A DNA stretch of 64,000 bases, taken from NCBI GenBank assembly GCA_026014735.1, contig JAOZHT010000002.1:682001-746000 (forward strand), read 5' to 3'. Below the pieces are notes generated by a model. The model had not been told where the DNA came from. It saw only the letters and a list, made by a program, of their open reading frames with translations, and did not search any database. The position numbers and the translations under genes were made by a program. Positions 1-7,946 of the stretch are shown piece by piece. How positions within the stretch are numbered: position 1 is the first letter of the stretch; each line of letters starts with the position of its first letter. Origin of the DNA: Candidatus Bathyarchaeota archaeon. Lineage in GTDB: Archaea > Thermoproteota > Bathyarchaeia > Bathyarchaeales > Bathycorpusculaceae.

Positions 1-1
1 T

Positions 2-670
2 CTACACGTATCCGAAATTTCTTCCTCATGGATCAGAAACATCCGCGACTTCGTGCGGGAAGGACAAAAACTCGTCCTCAAAGTTCTCAGAGTCGACCAC
101 GATAAAGGCCACATAGACCTCTCGCTGCGCCGCGTCACCAAACGGGAACGCATCGAAAAAGTCATGTCCTGGAAAAAAGAACGCAAAGCCGACGCATTAC
201 TCCGAGGCGTCGCAGAGAAACTGGGCATGACCAGCGAGGAAGTTTACCAGAAAGCCGGCACCGTCATCGAGGCAAAATATGACCTCTACGAGGGCTTCGA
301 AAAAGCAGCCATCGAAGGCCCCGAAGCACTCACCGAAATCGGCGTTCCCCAGGAAATCGCGGAGGCCTTCAGCCAAGTCGCCGAGGAACGCATCCACGTA
401 AAGATGGTCAAGGTGCGGGGCGTACTGGAAATCAAAGTTTCTAAACCCAACGGCGTAAAAGTCATCAAGGAAGCCTTCGGCAAAGCAAAGGGCGAAAAAA
501 TCAAGGACGCCAAAATCACCTTCTACGTCATCGCCGCCCCAAAATACAGCATCGAGGTGCAGGCGGAGAACTATAAACGCGCAGAGGATGTTATCCAGAA
601 AACCGCCGACAACGTCATCGGCAACGTAACCAAAGCCGGCGGACAGGGCACTTTTAGAAGGGAAAAATAG
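2..670 (+). CDS. Translation initiation factor 2 subunit alpha (aIF2-alpha), 5' end outside window
   Basis: The alpha subunit of the heterotrimeric aIF2 helps deliver initiator Met-tRNA to the small ribosomal subunit. The frame is open from the first complete codon, and translation before the GTG at 53 (SSWIRNIRDF, then VREGQK and HIDLSLRRV) is the end of the S1 RNA-binding domain. The gene therefore continues upstream and position 53 is not its start. A helical middle domain (roughly KRERIEKVMSW to AEER) and the C-terminal alpha-beta domain (IHVKMVKVRGVLEIKV onward) follow in the usual order. The stop TAG shares a base with the GTG of the Nop10 gene, so the two are probably translationally coupled. 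Confidence 0.95.
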   Translation, partial: LHVSEISSSWIRNIRDFVREGQKLVLKVLRVDHDKGHIDLSLRRVTKRERIEKVMSWKKERKADALLRGVAEKLGMTSEEVYQKAGTVIEAKYDLYEGFEKAAIEGPEALTEIGVPQEIAEAFSQVAEERIHVKMVKVRGVLEIKVSKPNGVKVIKEAFGKAKGEKIKDAKITFYVIAAPKYSIEVQAENYKRAEDVIQKTADNVIGNVTKAGGQGTFRREK

Positions 671-852
671 TGGTTTGGCAGCTACGCCGATGCGTAAAAT
701 GCAGCGCATACACCCTCAACAAGACGGTGTGCCCAGTATGCGGCGGCGCAGTGCATATTCCTCATCCACCCAAATTTTCACCCGACGACAAATACTTCAA
801 GTACCGCATGGCGGCAAAAAGGAGCCAAGAAAGTGAAGGAAACCTACATTAA
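670..852 (+). CDS. H/ACA RNP component Nop10
   Basis: Nop10 is a small core protein of archaeal H/ACA particles, which guide pseudouridylation of rRNA with Cbf5, Gar1 and L7Ae. The 60-residue product has the normal length. It carries the N-terminal zinc ribbon (C-V-K-C near residue 9 and C-P-V-C near residue 21) and the signature KFSPDDKYFKYR near the C-terminus. The GTG start overlaps the stop of aIF2-alpha by one base. The gene lies inside a translation/proteasome operon, an arrangement common in archaea. Confidence 0.95.
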   Translation: MVWQLRRCVKCSAYTLNKTVCPVCGGAVHIPHPPKFSPDDKYFKYRMAAKRSQESEGNLH

Positions 853-1603
853 AGAATTCGCGCAGATCCAACCCAGCAACCCCGTGCTCATCGAAGGCCT
901 GCCCGGCCTGGGCCTTGTGGGCAAAATCGCGTTGCGCTACCTCATCAAGCAGCTGAAAGCCAAAAAAATCGCTTACCTCTACTCCCCGCATTTCCCCTAC
1001 TTTGTGCTCGTAAACAAGAAGGGCGACGTGCGGCTGCTACGCGGCGCATTCTACTACTACCAAAACCCCAAAGGCAACGACATCCTCCTCTTCACCGGCG
1101 ACAGCCAATCCCAAACCATCGAGGGACAATACGAAATCGCCGACCGCATGCTCGACTTCTCTGAGCGCCACGGCGTAAAAACCATCGCCACCATCGGCGG
1201 CTACCGCATGGAACCCAAAGAGAAACCCAAAGTCTACATAGCCGCAACCGACCCCAGCCTACTCCAAAAAGCCCTTGACGGCGGCGCCACCCTAAGCGAA
1301 TCCGGCAGCCCCATCGTCGGCACCGCAGGCCTCATCCTGGGACTCTCCAAATTCAAGCAAATCGAAGCCATCTGCCTGCTCGGCGAAACCCGCGGTTACC
1401 TCCCCGATCCCCAAGCCGCCAAAAGCGTTCTTGAAGTGCTCAGCGCCACCTTCAACTTCGACCTTGACCTTAAAGGCCTAGACGAGGAAATCCAGAAAGC
1501 CGAAACCATGGTGACTAAGCTCCAGCAGATCGAAGCCAAACGCGTGCTTGAAGCTGAAGAAAACCGCAAGCAAGAAGACAAGAAAACCACCTATATTTCC
1601 TAA
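833..1603 (+). CDS. PAC2-family proteasome assembly chaperone (PbaB-like)
   Basis: This 256-residue protein belongs to the PAC2 family, whose archaeal members (PbaA/PbaB) act as proteasome assembly chaperones or ATP-independent proteasome activators. Visible features are the N-terminal GLPGLGLVGKIA loop, a central alpha/beta core with the TIGGYRMEPKEK stretch, and a charged C-terminal helix (from about residue 215) likely to form a coiled coil. The GTG start overlaps Nop10 by 20 bases and follows AGGAGC, a plausible ribosome-binding site. The stop overlaps the convergent epimerase gene by 4 bases (CTAA). The exact client is inferred from the family. Confidence 0.88.
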   Translation: MKETYIKEFAQIQPSNPVLIEGLPGLGLVGKIALRYLIKQLKAKKIAYLYSPHFPYFVLVNKKGDVRLLRGAFYYYQNPKGNDILLFTGDSQSQTIEGQYEIADRMLDFSERHGVKTIATIGGYRMEPKEKPKVYIAATDPSLLQKALDGGATLSESGSPIVGTAGLILGLSKFKQIEAICLLGETRGYLPDPQAAKSVLEVLSATFNFDLDLKGLDEEIQKAETMVTKLQQIEAKRVLEAEENRKQEDKKTTYIS

Positions 1604-2703
1604 ACAAAATTTTCTTTTATTATCTCCACTGTTCTCTGGGCAGCATGGCCGCCGCCAAACGGAGACGCAGAGGGCAAGGGCGTTTCTGATGCAAGCGCCT
1701 CGTTCATGGCTGCTAAGATGCGGTTTTTATCTGTACCCACCACCCTGGCAAAGCCTGCCTCCGCAGCTTCGGGGCGCTCGGTGCTGAGGCGAATAACCAG
1801 CACGTGCTTGCGAATTTGGGGCGCGGTGGCTTCTTCCTGGATGCCGCCTGAATCAGTGATAATTAAGCGGCACATCTTCTCCAGCATCAAGAAATCCAGG
1901 TACCCCAGCGGCGGCAAAACCAGCACGTTAGGCATCTCCATGAGCGCGGAGAGTTTGCCGTTTTCCTCCAGCCGCCTTTTGGTCCTTGGATGCATCGGAT
2001 AAACAATGGGCAAAGGCGACTCCTCAAAAACCCCGATGAACGACTCCAAAACCGCGGGGTCATCCACATTCTCGGCGCGATGCGCAGTCGCCAACACAAA
2101 CTCGCCAAACCTCACCTGCTCCATTATCCTCGATTTCTTCTCGGCAATCGGCAAATGCTCATTGACGGCGTCGATGGCGGTGTTGCCGGTGAGAAAAACC
2201 TTACCCCACACCTTCTCATCTTCCAAGTTAGCGATGGCGCGCTGTGTGGGCGCGAAGAGATAGTTGGATATGTGGTCGGTTAAGCGGCGATTATGCTCCT
2301 CGGGCATGCGTAAATCAAAACTCCGCAGCCCAGCCTCCACATGCCCAATCGGAACCACCCGCTTATTCGCCGCCAACGCCGCAGAAAGCACCGTGTTGGT
2401 GTCGCCTTCAACCAAAACGATGCTGCATGGGTTCTTTGACAGCAACTCATCCATCCGCATCATGATCTCAGCGGTCTGCGCACCCGGCGAGGAAGACTCG
2501 ATTTTAAGCCAGTGACTGGGCGCGGGCAACTCGAGGTTTTCGATGAACTGCTGAGCCATGTTGTAGTCGTAGTGCTGGCCGCAGTGCACAAACATGTAGG
2601 GCAAAGCCGCTTTCTGTAGGGCGCGGATGATAGGCGCCATCTTAATTATCTCGGGTCTAGTCCCGGTTACCACAACAACGGGCTCCACGCCATAAGCCTC
2701 CAT
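1600..2703 (-). CDS. wecB: UDP-N-acetylglucosamine 2-epimerase (non-hydrolysing)
   Basis: This enzyme interconverts UDP-GlcNAc and UDP-ManNAc, feeding ManNAc-type sugars into cell-surface glycans. At 367 residues it has the family length. Motifs are GTRPEIIKMAPI at the N-terminus, HCGQHYD, GDTNTV, HVEAGLRS followed by PEEHNRR, HRAEN and the C-terminal DSGGIQEEA. The D, E, E and H residues of the bacterial active site can be aligned to these. The ATG starts immediately after the MCM stop codon, so it is probably the last gene of a Gins23-MCM-WecB transcript. The functional link to replication is positional only. Confidence 0.93.
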   Translation of the reverse strand: MEAYGVEPVVVVTGTRPEIIKMAPIIRALQKAALPYMFVHCGQHYDYNMAQQFIENLELPAPSHWLKIESSSPGAQTAEIMMRMDELLSKNPCSIVLVEGDTNTVLSAALAANKRVVPIGHVEAGLRSFDLRMPEEHNRRLTDHISNYLFAPTQRAIANLEDEKVWGKVFLTGNTAIDAVNEHLPIAEKKSRIMEQVRFGEFVLATAHRAENVDDPAVLESFIGVFEESPLPIVYPMHPRTKRRLEENGKLSALMEMPNVLVLPPLGYLDFLMLEKMCRLIITDSGGIQEEATAPQIRKHVLVIRLSTERPEAAEAGFARVVGTDKNRILAAMNEALASETPLPSASPFGGGHAAQRTVEIIKENFV

Positions 2704-4734
2704 CTACGTCTTCTTTAAAGAACCCTCTCGCGGCTCATAAACCGTGCCCTCACGCAGCAACTGGCTAATCATACGCTCAATTTCTCCCCGTGGAATCTTA
2801 TGCTTGGTCTCCAACTCGTTAACTAAGGCATCACGTTCCACGATGCCGGTGACCTTCTCCATCTCCATGATAGTGGAGATCACTATGCCCAAGCGGTCAC
2901 GGATACTCTTGGGGCGACCCGTCATAATCAAGTCAATGTCCACTTTGAAGCTGGATAAGTCGATGCCGACTTCCTCAAGCGAGCGTTTCATGATAGCTAT
3001 GGCTGCTTCTGCATCCTCCGCGGTAACTGTGGGGCGCAGGGCAACGCGTGCGCGGGCTTCGGCGACGCGGACAAGCGATTCAAGCTGGCGGGCGGTGATG
3101 GCGACGGGTGACCCCTCGGTTTCGCTGGCGGAACGCATAGCTAAGTAGAAGTCGCTTAGCCGCTTAAGTGCATCCTCGCTGAGTTCAGGCTTGACGGATT
3201 TGGAGTAGCTGACGTATTTGCGCAGTAGTTCAGCGTTCACTTGGGCTTCGACGGGGCTGAGGCCTTTGCGGTGCATTTCTAGGATGTGCCGCGACATTTT
3301 GCTGTCTGATTCCTTGTTAGGCACGTCGCGCAAGACGAAGATAAGGTCGAAACGGGAAAGGATGGTGACTGGTAACGAAATGTTCTCGGCGACGGTGCGG
3401 TTGGGTTCATAGCGGCCTAGCGAGGGGTTGGCGGCTGCCAAAACGGCTGTACGGGCGTTAAGGGTGGCGACGATGCCGCCTTTCGCGACGGAAACCGTGT
3501 GCTGCTCCATGGCTTCGTGGATGGCAACGCGGTCCTCAGGACGCATTTTGTCCATTTCGTCGATGCAGGCAATTCCTTTGTCGGCTAGCACCAAAGCTCC
3601 TGCTTCCAGCGACATGGAACCGCCTTTCTCGCGTACGACGGCTGCGGTTAAGCCTGCTGCGGTGGTTCCTCTGCCTGAAGTGTAGAGTCCACGGGGCGCA
3701 ATACGGGAAACATACTGGAGCATCTGGCTTTTTGCTGTCCCAGGATCTCCAATTATTAAAGCATTCATTTCGCCTCTGATGTTCATGTCCGGAAGGCTTC
3801 TTGAGACTCCTCCGAAGAGCAGATACATCACTGCCTCTTTGAGGTGCTCGTTACCAAAAATCGAGGGTGCAATGGAGGCGATGATTTTGCTGTGGACTTT
3901 GGGGTCGCGGGAAAGCCGCAGAATCTGCGCTTCTTCCTCGGGGGTGGGTGGCGAGGTTTCTGGTTCTTTGCCCAGTAGCTCCACGGAGTTGGCGTCAAGC
4001 TGCAGGATGAAGGTGCGTAGTTTCCCCATGCCCATAAGCGAAGGCGCAAAGGCGCGTACGATACCTACGATTGAAACGTGGTCTCCGGGGCGGGCGATGT
4101 CCACGATTTCGTCCCCGATGAGTTTAACCGCCAAAACACGTGGCAACTGCCCAGGCGGGAGGTCTTCGGGTTTTTCCTGCAGCCGCAGGTCCTGTGAGTC
4201 GATGAACTGGGATTCTTCTTGGCTGAATTCGAAGGGGCCATCTCTGCCGCAGTCAGGCGCCATGCACACGGCGGGGGCTTTGAGGAACTGTCCTGTCTGC
4301 TCGATGTGGTTTACGGTGCCGCAGCGTTTGCATTTGAAGGCGGCGATCTGCACCATCGGACGCACTGGTGTAGCGCGGACAACGATGCCTTCTATCATCA
4401 CAAGGCGACTCATGTTTCGTGAGCCTAATCGGCGGAGCTGCTCTTTGCCCAGCAGCTTGACAACGCGGACGATGATTTTCTCGATTTTCTCTGCGTATTC
4501 GGCATCTTCGATTTTAAGTTGGTCGTAGGCGCCTTTGCCGGCGTGCTGGAGGTACTCTTCGGGTTTAGCCAGCAACAACTCAGCTAAGGCCTGGTCGAAG
4601 TTGTAGAGTTCCTCAAACTCTATGGTTAATGAGCCTTTGCCGCTTATGGCGAGTTGCGCGATTCTCTCTCTGTATTTCTCTTTTTTGAAGAACTCTTGGA
4701 ATCGCTGCTGGGGATCCATCGCTTCCAGCGTCAT
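2704..4734 (-). CDS. mcm: Replicative DNA helicase MCM
   Basis: MCM is the hexameric 3'-5' helicase that unwinds the archaeal replication fork. The 676-residue product has an N-terminal oligonucleotide-binding domain with a zinc site (C135, C138, C157, C162), the AAA+ core with Walker A GDPGTAKS (329-336), Walker B CIDEMDK (about 390-396) and arginine finger SRFD (about 460), and a C-terminal winged helix (about 600-676). Its ATG overlaps the Gins23 stop in an ATGA, as in crenarchaeal gins23-mcm operons. The protein looks intact, with no intein. Confidence 0.97.
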   Translation of the reverse strand: MTLEAMDPQQRFQEFFKKEKYRERIAQLAISGKGSLTIEFEELYNFDQALAELLLAKPEEYLQHAGKGAYDQLKIEDAEYAEKIEKIIVRVVKLLGKEQLRRLGSRNMSRLVMIEGIVVRATPVRPMVQIAAFKCKRCGTVNHIEQTGQFLKAPAVCMAPDCGRDGPFEFSQEESQFIDSQDLRLQEKPEDLPPGQLPRVLAVKLIGDEIVDIARPGDHVSIVGIVRAFAPSLMGMGKLRTFILQLDANSVELLGKEPETSPPTPEEEAQILRLSRDPKVHSKIIASIAPSIFGNEHLKEAVMYLLFGGVSRSLPDMNIRGEMNALIIGDPGTAKSQMLQYVSRIAPRGLYTSGRGTTAAGLTAAVVREKGGSMSLEAGALVLADKGIACIDEMDKMRPEDRVAIHEAMEQHTVSVAKGGIVATLNARTAVLAAANPSLGRYEPNRTVAENISLPVTILSRFDLIFVLRDVPNKESDSKMSRHILEMHRKGLSPVEAQVNAELLRKYVSYSKSVKPELSEDALKRLSDFYLAMRSASETEGSPVAITARQLESLVRVAEARARVALRPTVTAEDAEAAIAIMKRSLEEVGIDLSSFKVDIDLIMTGRPKSIRDRLGIVISTIMEMEKVTGIVERDALVNELETKHKIPRGEIERMISQLLREGTVYEPREGSLKKT

Positions 4735-5249
4735 TGCTTATCTGCTCCGTTCTCGAGAATTCTTGCTTTCCACTGAGAGATGATTTTGACAAGCTGCTCG
4801 TAGAGGATTTTCTCCTCCTTAGTAAGTTTACCTATAACCTGTTCACCTTGCCCTGGACCCGCTGCAAGAGCAACGATTTTTTTGAGGCGCAAATTGGTTA
4901 TGTCCCGTGCCAGATGCTTGGTGCGGTCGTATTCCTGGAATTTTTCTGACTGCTGGGTTTGCGCAGCTTGATCTTTTAAGTCCCGTAGGAACCTGCGGAC
5001 TTTGGGGTAGAATTCACTGGGTAACTCGCTGATTTGCCCAGGGATGCTGCTTAGTTCCTTCCATTGGGCACGGTTGAGTTTGGTGCCGTCAAGCATGTCT
5101 TCCTCGCGGAAATGCACCAATCCAACAGAGGCGAGTTCTTTGGCTACCCAGAAGTAGATTTCGTAGTCGTTGCCTTCGTCGAAGGGACCCACGGTGAGGC
5201 CTGCAAGTTTGATTTCGGGGACGTTGCGGTTAGCTACGATTTTAACCAT
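4731..5249 (-). CDS. GINS complex subunit, Gins23 (B-A domain order)
   Basis: GINS bridges Cdc45/RecJ-like protein and MCM in the CMG helicase. The product has 172 residues. The short beta-rich B domain comes first (VPEIKLAGLTVGPFDEG, then YEIYFWVAKELASVGLV) and is followed by the helical A domain (LPSEFYPKVRRFLRDL onward). That B-A order marks the Psf2/Psf3 (Gins23) branch rather than Gins51. Direct coupling to mcm through an ATGA overlap matches the Sulfolobales arrangement. The region upstream (5250-5521) contains no gene and presumably holds the promoter. Confidence 0.87.
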   Translation of the reverse strand: MVKIVANRNVPEIKLAGLTVGPFDEGNDYEIYFWVAKELASVGLVHFREEDMLDGTKLNRAQWKELSSIPGQISELPSEFYPKVRRFLRDLKDQAAQTQQSEKFQEYDRTKHLARDITNLRLKKIVALAAGPGQGEQVIGKLTKEEKILYEQLVKIISQWKARILENGADKQ

Positions 5250-5521
5250 GGAGTTCTCGTAGCAGAAGTCCAGTGTATGGATTTTGTTTGCCGCCAGATG
5301 CTGTCCCTCTCAATTTCCCCGTATTTTTGGGGTTCACAGTATAGCATAAGTGATTGTTAAGGCTTACTGGTCAATGCCTCAGGGAAAAAACTGTTGAGCT
5401 CACGTGCATTTTTTTTCTCTATCCCCCTTATTTATAGTCTCAGCACCTGTGGAGAGCAGAAATGCGGGGCTAGGTGCTTGTTAGCTGGGCCGGCATGGTG
5501 CTGGGAATCTGTTGGGTTCTG
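5250..5521. other. Intergenic region upstream of gins23
   Basis: There are 272 bases without a supported gene between the Gins23 start and the DUF2283 stop. A TATTTATAG tract lies near 5429-5438, far from the Gins23 ATG. No convincing RNA gene or repeat was recognised here. Confidence 0.5.
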
Positions 5522-5746
5522 CTAAGCGGGGATTTGCAGTTGTTTTTCGCCAGATTTCGCCTTCATTATGGCGGCGAGAAGTTCACCCATGAATTTGCTG
5601 GCGTTCAAAAATTCTATCTCCACAGGCTTATCCTTCGAATCAAAGTTAACGATGACCTCGCCATGCTCCTCCGCGTATGCAATCTGCTTATTGCTCAACA
5701 GGATACTGAGCGTATCGCCCACGCCATCATAAGTTACTTTATTCAT
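5522..5746 (-). CDS. DUF2283 family small protein
   Basis: The predicted 74-residue protein begins MNKVTYDGVGDTLSI, the typical DUF2283 opening, and continues with an acidic EEHGEVIVNFD strand and a helical tail. The ATG at 5746 is preferred over a longer frame because GAGG lies about 8 bases upstream and the homologous region begins there. It overlaps the end of the DUF4258 gene by 8 bases. DUF2283/DUF4258 pairs resemble toxin-antitoxin modules, with DUF2283 in the position of the antitoxin. No activity can be read from the sequence. Confidence 0.8.
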   Translation of the reverse strand: MNKVTYDGVGDTLSILLSNKQIAYAEEHGEVIVNFDSKDKPVEIEFLNASKFMGELLAAIMKAKSGEKQLQIPA

Positions 5747-6017
5747 ATCGCTGCCTCTTAGCTGGATATAACGTAACAACCAAGATGTTATTATCAGTTT
5801 CTTCATAAATAACTCGAAGTAAAAGCTCGTCTGTAAGAGCTGATTGAGCTATTTTTCGCCCAAAATACCCCTCGGCTATGCTGTCTGGCTTTCTCACGGT
5901 TTGAATAGCTTTTTCTTCCGTGAGCTGTAATTCTCTCAACCGTTTTAGCTTTTCTTTAGCATGAAGGGATAAGCTGATTTGTTTCTTGTTACCAGCTCTA
6001 AGATTCAAGCAAACCAT
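5739..6017 (-). CDS. DUF4258 family small protein (possible toxin partner)
   Basis: The product has 92 residues and resembles DUF4258 (ISLSLHAKEKLKRLRELQLTEE, later LLLRVIYEETDNNILVVTLYPA), a small fold with a RelE/BrnT-like strand pattern. It overlaps the downstream DUF2283 gene, supporting one bicistronic unit. The start is uncertain: a TATA-like TAGTATAC at 6031-6038 lies only about 20 bases from the ATG at 6017, which would favour leaderless or slightly downstream initiation. A toxin role is a context inference. Confidence 0.72.
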   Translation of the reverse strand: MVCLNLRAGNKKQISLSLHAKEKLKRLRELQLTEEKAIQTVRKPDSIAEGYFGRKIAQSALTDELLLRVIYEETDNNILVVTLYPAKRQRYE

Positions 6018-6209
6018 CTTACTGGATTAGTAGTATACTTGGGTTTTGCTTAAGAGCTTTTAACCAGAGGCATTAATCACGGCCATAATCCGAGTGTCTT
6101 ATTGCATTTGCAACTCTCCACGTCCAGCATCAACGCCTTGGGAGAAAAAATCAATTTTAGGAAAACATTTAGTTTTCACTGTGAATATACTCAGGTAAGG
6201 TGCTGTGCA

Positions 6210-6452
6210 GTGGAATCTGTAACTGATATTCTCAGCAATTTCCGGGAAAACAACAGATGGATAAGCGAAAACTATGAACAACTAAAGAAACGATACGACA
6301 ACCAATGGGTCGCCGCCCTAAACAGCGCCGTAGTTGACCATGACAGCGACCTTAAAAAGCTCGTTAAGAGGCTAAAAGCAAAGCACCAAGGGGTCTACAA
6401 CCAAATCGCCGTAGAGTATGTCACTTCCGAAGAGACAGACCTCATATTTTGA
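6210..6452 (+). CDS. DUF5678 family small protein
   Basis: From the GTG at 6210 this encodes an 80-residue protein: ILSNFRENNRWISENYEQL, then WVAALNSAVVDHDSDLKKLV, ending in a strand-rich IAVEYVTSEETDLIF. This is the layout of the short DUF5678 proteins found near archaeal PIN or mobile genes. The frame stays open upstream to an ATG at 6102, but the added 36 residues (Cys-rich, no homology signal) look non-coding. A TATA-like GAATATAC and a GGTAAGG purine tract lie just before 6210. Function is unknown. Confidence 0.62.
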   Translation: MESVTDILSNFRENNRWISENYEQLKKRYDNQWVAALNSAVVDHDSDLKKLVKRLKAKHQGVYNQIAVEYVTSEETDLIF

Positions 6453-6466
6453 TTGAAGGCCCTGAT

Positions 6467-7717
6467 CTATGGCCACAGCCCCAGCGTTTTTATCGCGTTC
6501 GCTACCCTGCCCACGCCAAGCATCAACGCGCCCGTGCGCATATCGCTTTCCTCCCGTGCCACCACCGCCTCCACGTCATTGAAGGCCTTGGTCATTTTGG
6601 CTTCAAGCTTCTGGTTAACCAGCTCCAGCGGCCACTGCTCCCGCGTCAGGTTCTGCACCCACTCAAAGTAGCTGACGGTGACGCCTCCGCTGTTGGCAAG
6701 GATGTCGGGGATGAGGCAGACTTCTTTTTCATGCAGGATTCTGTCGGCTTCGGGCGTGGTGGGTCCGTTGGCGGCTTCCGCAACCATTTTGGCGCGGATT
6801 CTGTCGGCGTTTTTGGCGGTAATCTGATTCTCCAGCGCCGCGGGTATGAGGATGTCGCAGTCCAGTTCCAAAAGTTCCTCGTTGGAGATGCCCCTGCAGC
6901 CGCCGTAGCCCTGCACGCTGCCGGTTTTCTCTTTATGCGCCAAAACATCGGCCGGCGCCAGTCCCTGGGGGCAATAAATTCCGCCTGTGCTGTCGCTGAC
7001 CGCCACCACCCTGCAGCCGATTTCCCGCGCCGCCTCCGCTGCATGGTAGCCCACGTTGCCAAAGCCCTGAATCGCCACGGCGGCGTCTTTGAGTTTTAAG
7101 CCGTTGTTGGCGGTGGCTTGCTTGACGCAGTGGATGACGCCGCGTCCGGTGGCTTCATTTCTGCCCCAGGAGCCCCCGACCTCGACGGGTTTGCCCGTGA
7201 CGGATTCGGGGATGCGGTAGCCTTTAAGTTGGCTGTAGGTATCCATTATCCACGCCATCGTCTGCGCGTCAGTGTACATGTCAGGCGCTGGGATGTCCCG
7301 CTGGGGCCCAATGTACTCGTAGATGAGACTGATGTAGCGGCGGGTTAGCCTTTCCAGTTCGGGTTGGCTGAGTTGTTTGGTGTCCACGCATACGCCGCCT
7401 TTGGCGCCGCCGAAGGGGATGTCGGCTATGGCGCATTTCCAAGTCATAAGCATCGCCAACGCGGTTACGTCGTTTAGGGTGATGTTGGGGGCGTAGCGTA
7501 TGCCGCCTTTGAAGGGCCCCCTTGCGTCCCAGTGTTGCACCCGAATGCCTTTGAAGACGCCTACTGAGCCGTCGTCGAGGTGGATGTCCATGCTGACGGT
7601 TATGGCGCGTTTGGGGTGGCTAAGCATGCTATGCAGCCCCGTGTCTAAGTTGAGTTTTTCGGATGCAAGTTGAAGCTGGGAGAGCGCGACTTGTAGGGGG
7701 GTGCTGGGTTGTGACAT
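6467..7717 (-). CDS. gdhA: Glutamate dehydrogenase, NAD(P)-dependent
   Basis: The enzyme interconverts 2-oxoglutarate plus ammonia with glutamate. It has 416 residues, the length of archaeal hexameric enzymes. The dimerisation/substrate domain contains GGIRYAP and the catalytic-lysine motif GGAKGGV (103-109). The Rossmann domain follows with GFGNVG (218-223). The C-terminal EAANGPTTPEAD and NSGGVTVSYFEW are family signatures. It lies 230 bases downstream of a glutamate-synthase-like gene on the same strand, so both are probably part of nitrogen assimilation. Confidence 0.96.
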   Translation of the reverse strand: MSQPSTPLQVALSQLQLASEKLNLDTGLHSMLSHPKRAITVSMDIHLDDGSVGVFKGIRVQHWDARGPFKGGIRYAPNITLNDVTALAMLMTWKCAIADIPFGGAKGGVCVDTKQLSQPELERLTRRYISLIYEYIGPQRDIPAPDMYTDAQTMAWIMDTYSQLKGYRIPESVTGKPVEVGGSWGRNEATGRGVIHCVKQATANNGLKLKDAAVAIQGFGNVGYHAAEAAREIGCRVVAVSDSTGGIYCPQGLAPADVLAHKEKTGSVQGYGGCRGISNEELLELDCDILIPAALENQITAKNADRIRAKMVAEAANGPTTPEADRILHEKEVCLIPDILANSGGVTVSYFEWVQNLTREQWPLELVNQKLEAKMTKAFNDVEAVVAREESDMRTGALMLGVGRVANAIKTLGLWP

Positions 7718-7864
7718 AATGAGCCTTCTGTATTAGTCATAATTGGGGTTGGTTAAATAAGACTTCGCTTGGCTTGTTTTCTGTGTTTGGGGGATGCTTT
7801 TGTATACAGCTAGTCTGCTGCATTATTTACTTGACCATAAGCAGAGCTATTGACCTCTATAGTA

Positions 7865-7876
7865 GATCATATGATC
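7865..7876. promoter_or_regulatory. 12-bp perfect palindrome GATCATATGATC
   Basis: GATCATATGATC is a perfect palindrome in the gap between the glutamate-synthase-like gene and gdhA, about 150 bp before the gdhA start. A second half-site, TAGATCA, lies about 14 bases further on. It could be an operator for gdhA, but no matching site was seen at the neighbouring gene. Confidence 0.3.
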
Positions 7877-7946
7877 ACTAAAATAGATCAATACTCGAGG
7901 GTTCAGCTAAAAAAAGACTAAAAAAGAAAAGAAGGAAGAGGGAAGT

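Noticed and set aside
197-709. Long open frame antisense to the aIF2-alpha gene
   Set aside because: It is fully explained as a shadow of the GC-biased coding strand, with aromatic-rich, low-complexity protein and no family signal.
3779-4528. Open frame of about 250 codons antisense to mcm
   Set aside because: The sense strand encodes a clear MCM with conserved motifs; the antisense product is Ser/Arg-rich and has no homology signal.
6449-7099. Plus-strand frame of about 216 codons opposite gdhA
   Set aside because: gdhA on the minus strand has all catalytic motifs; this frame is a codon-bias shadow.
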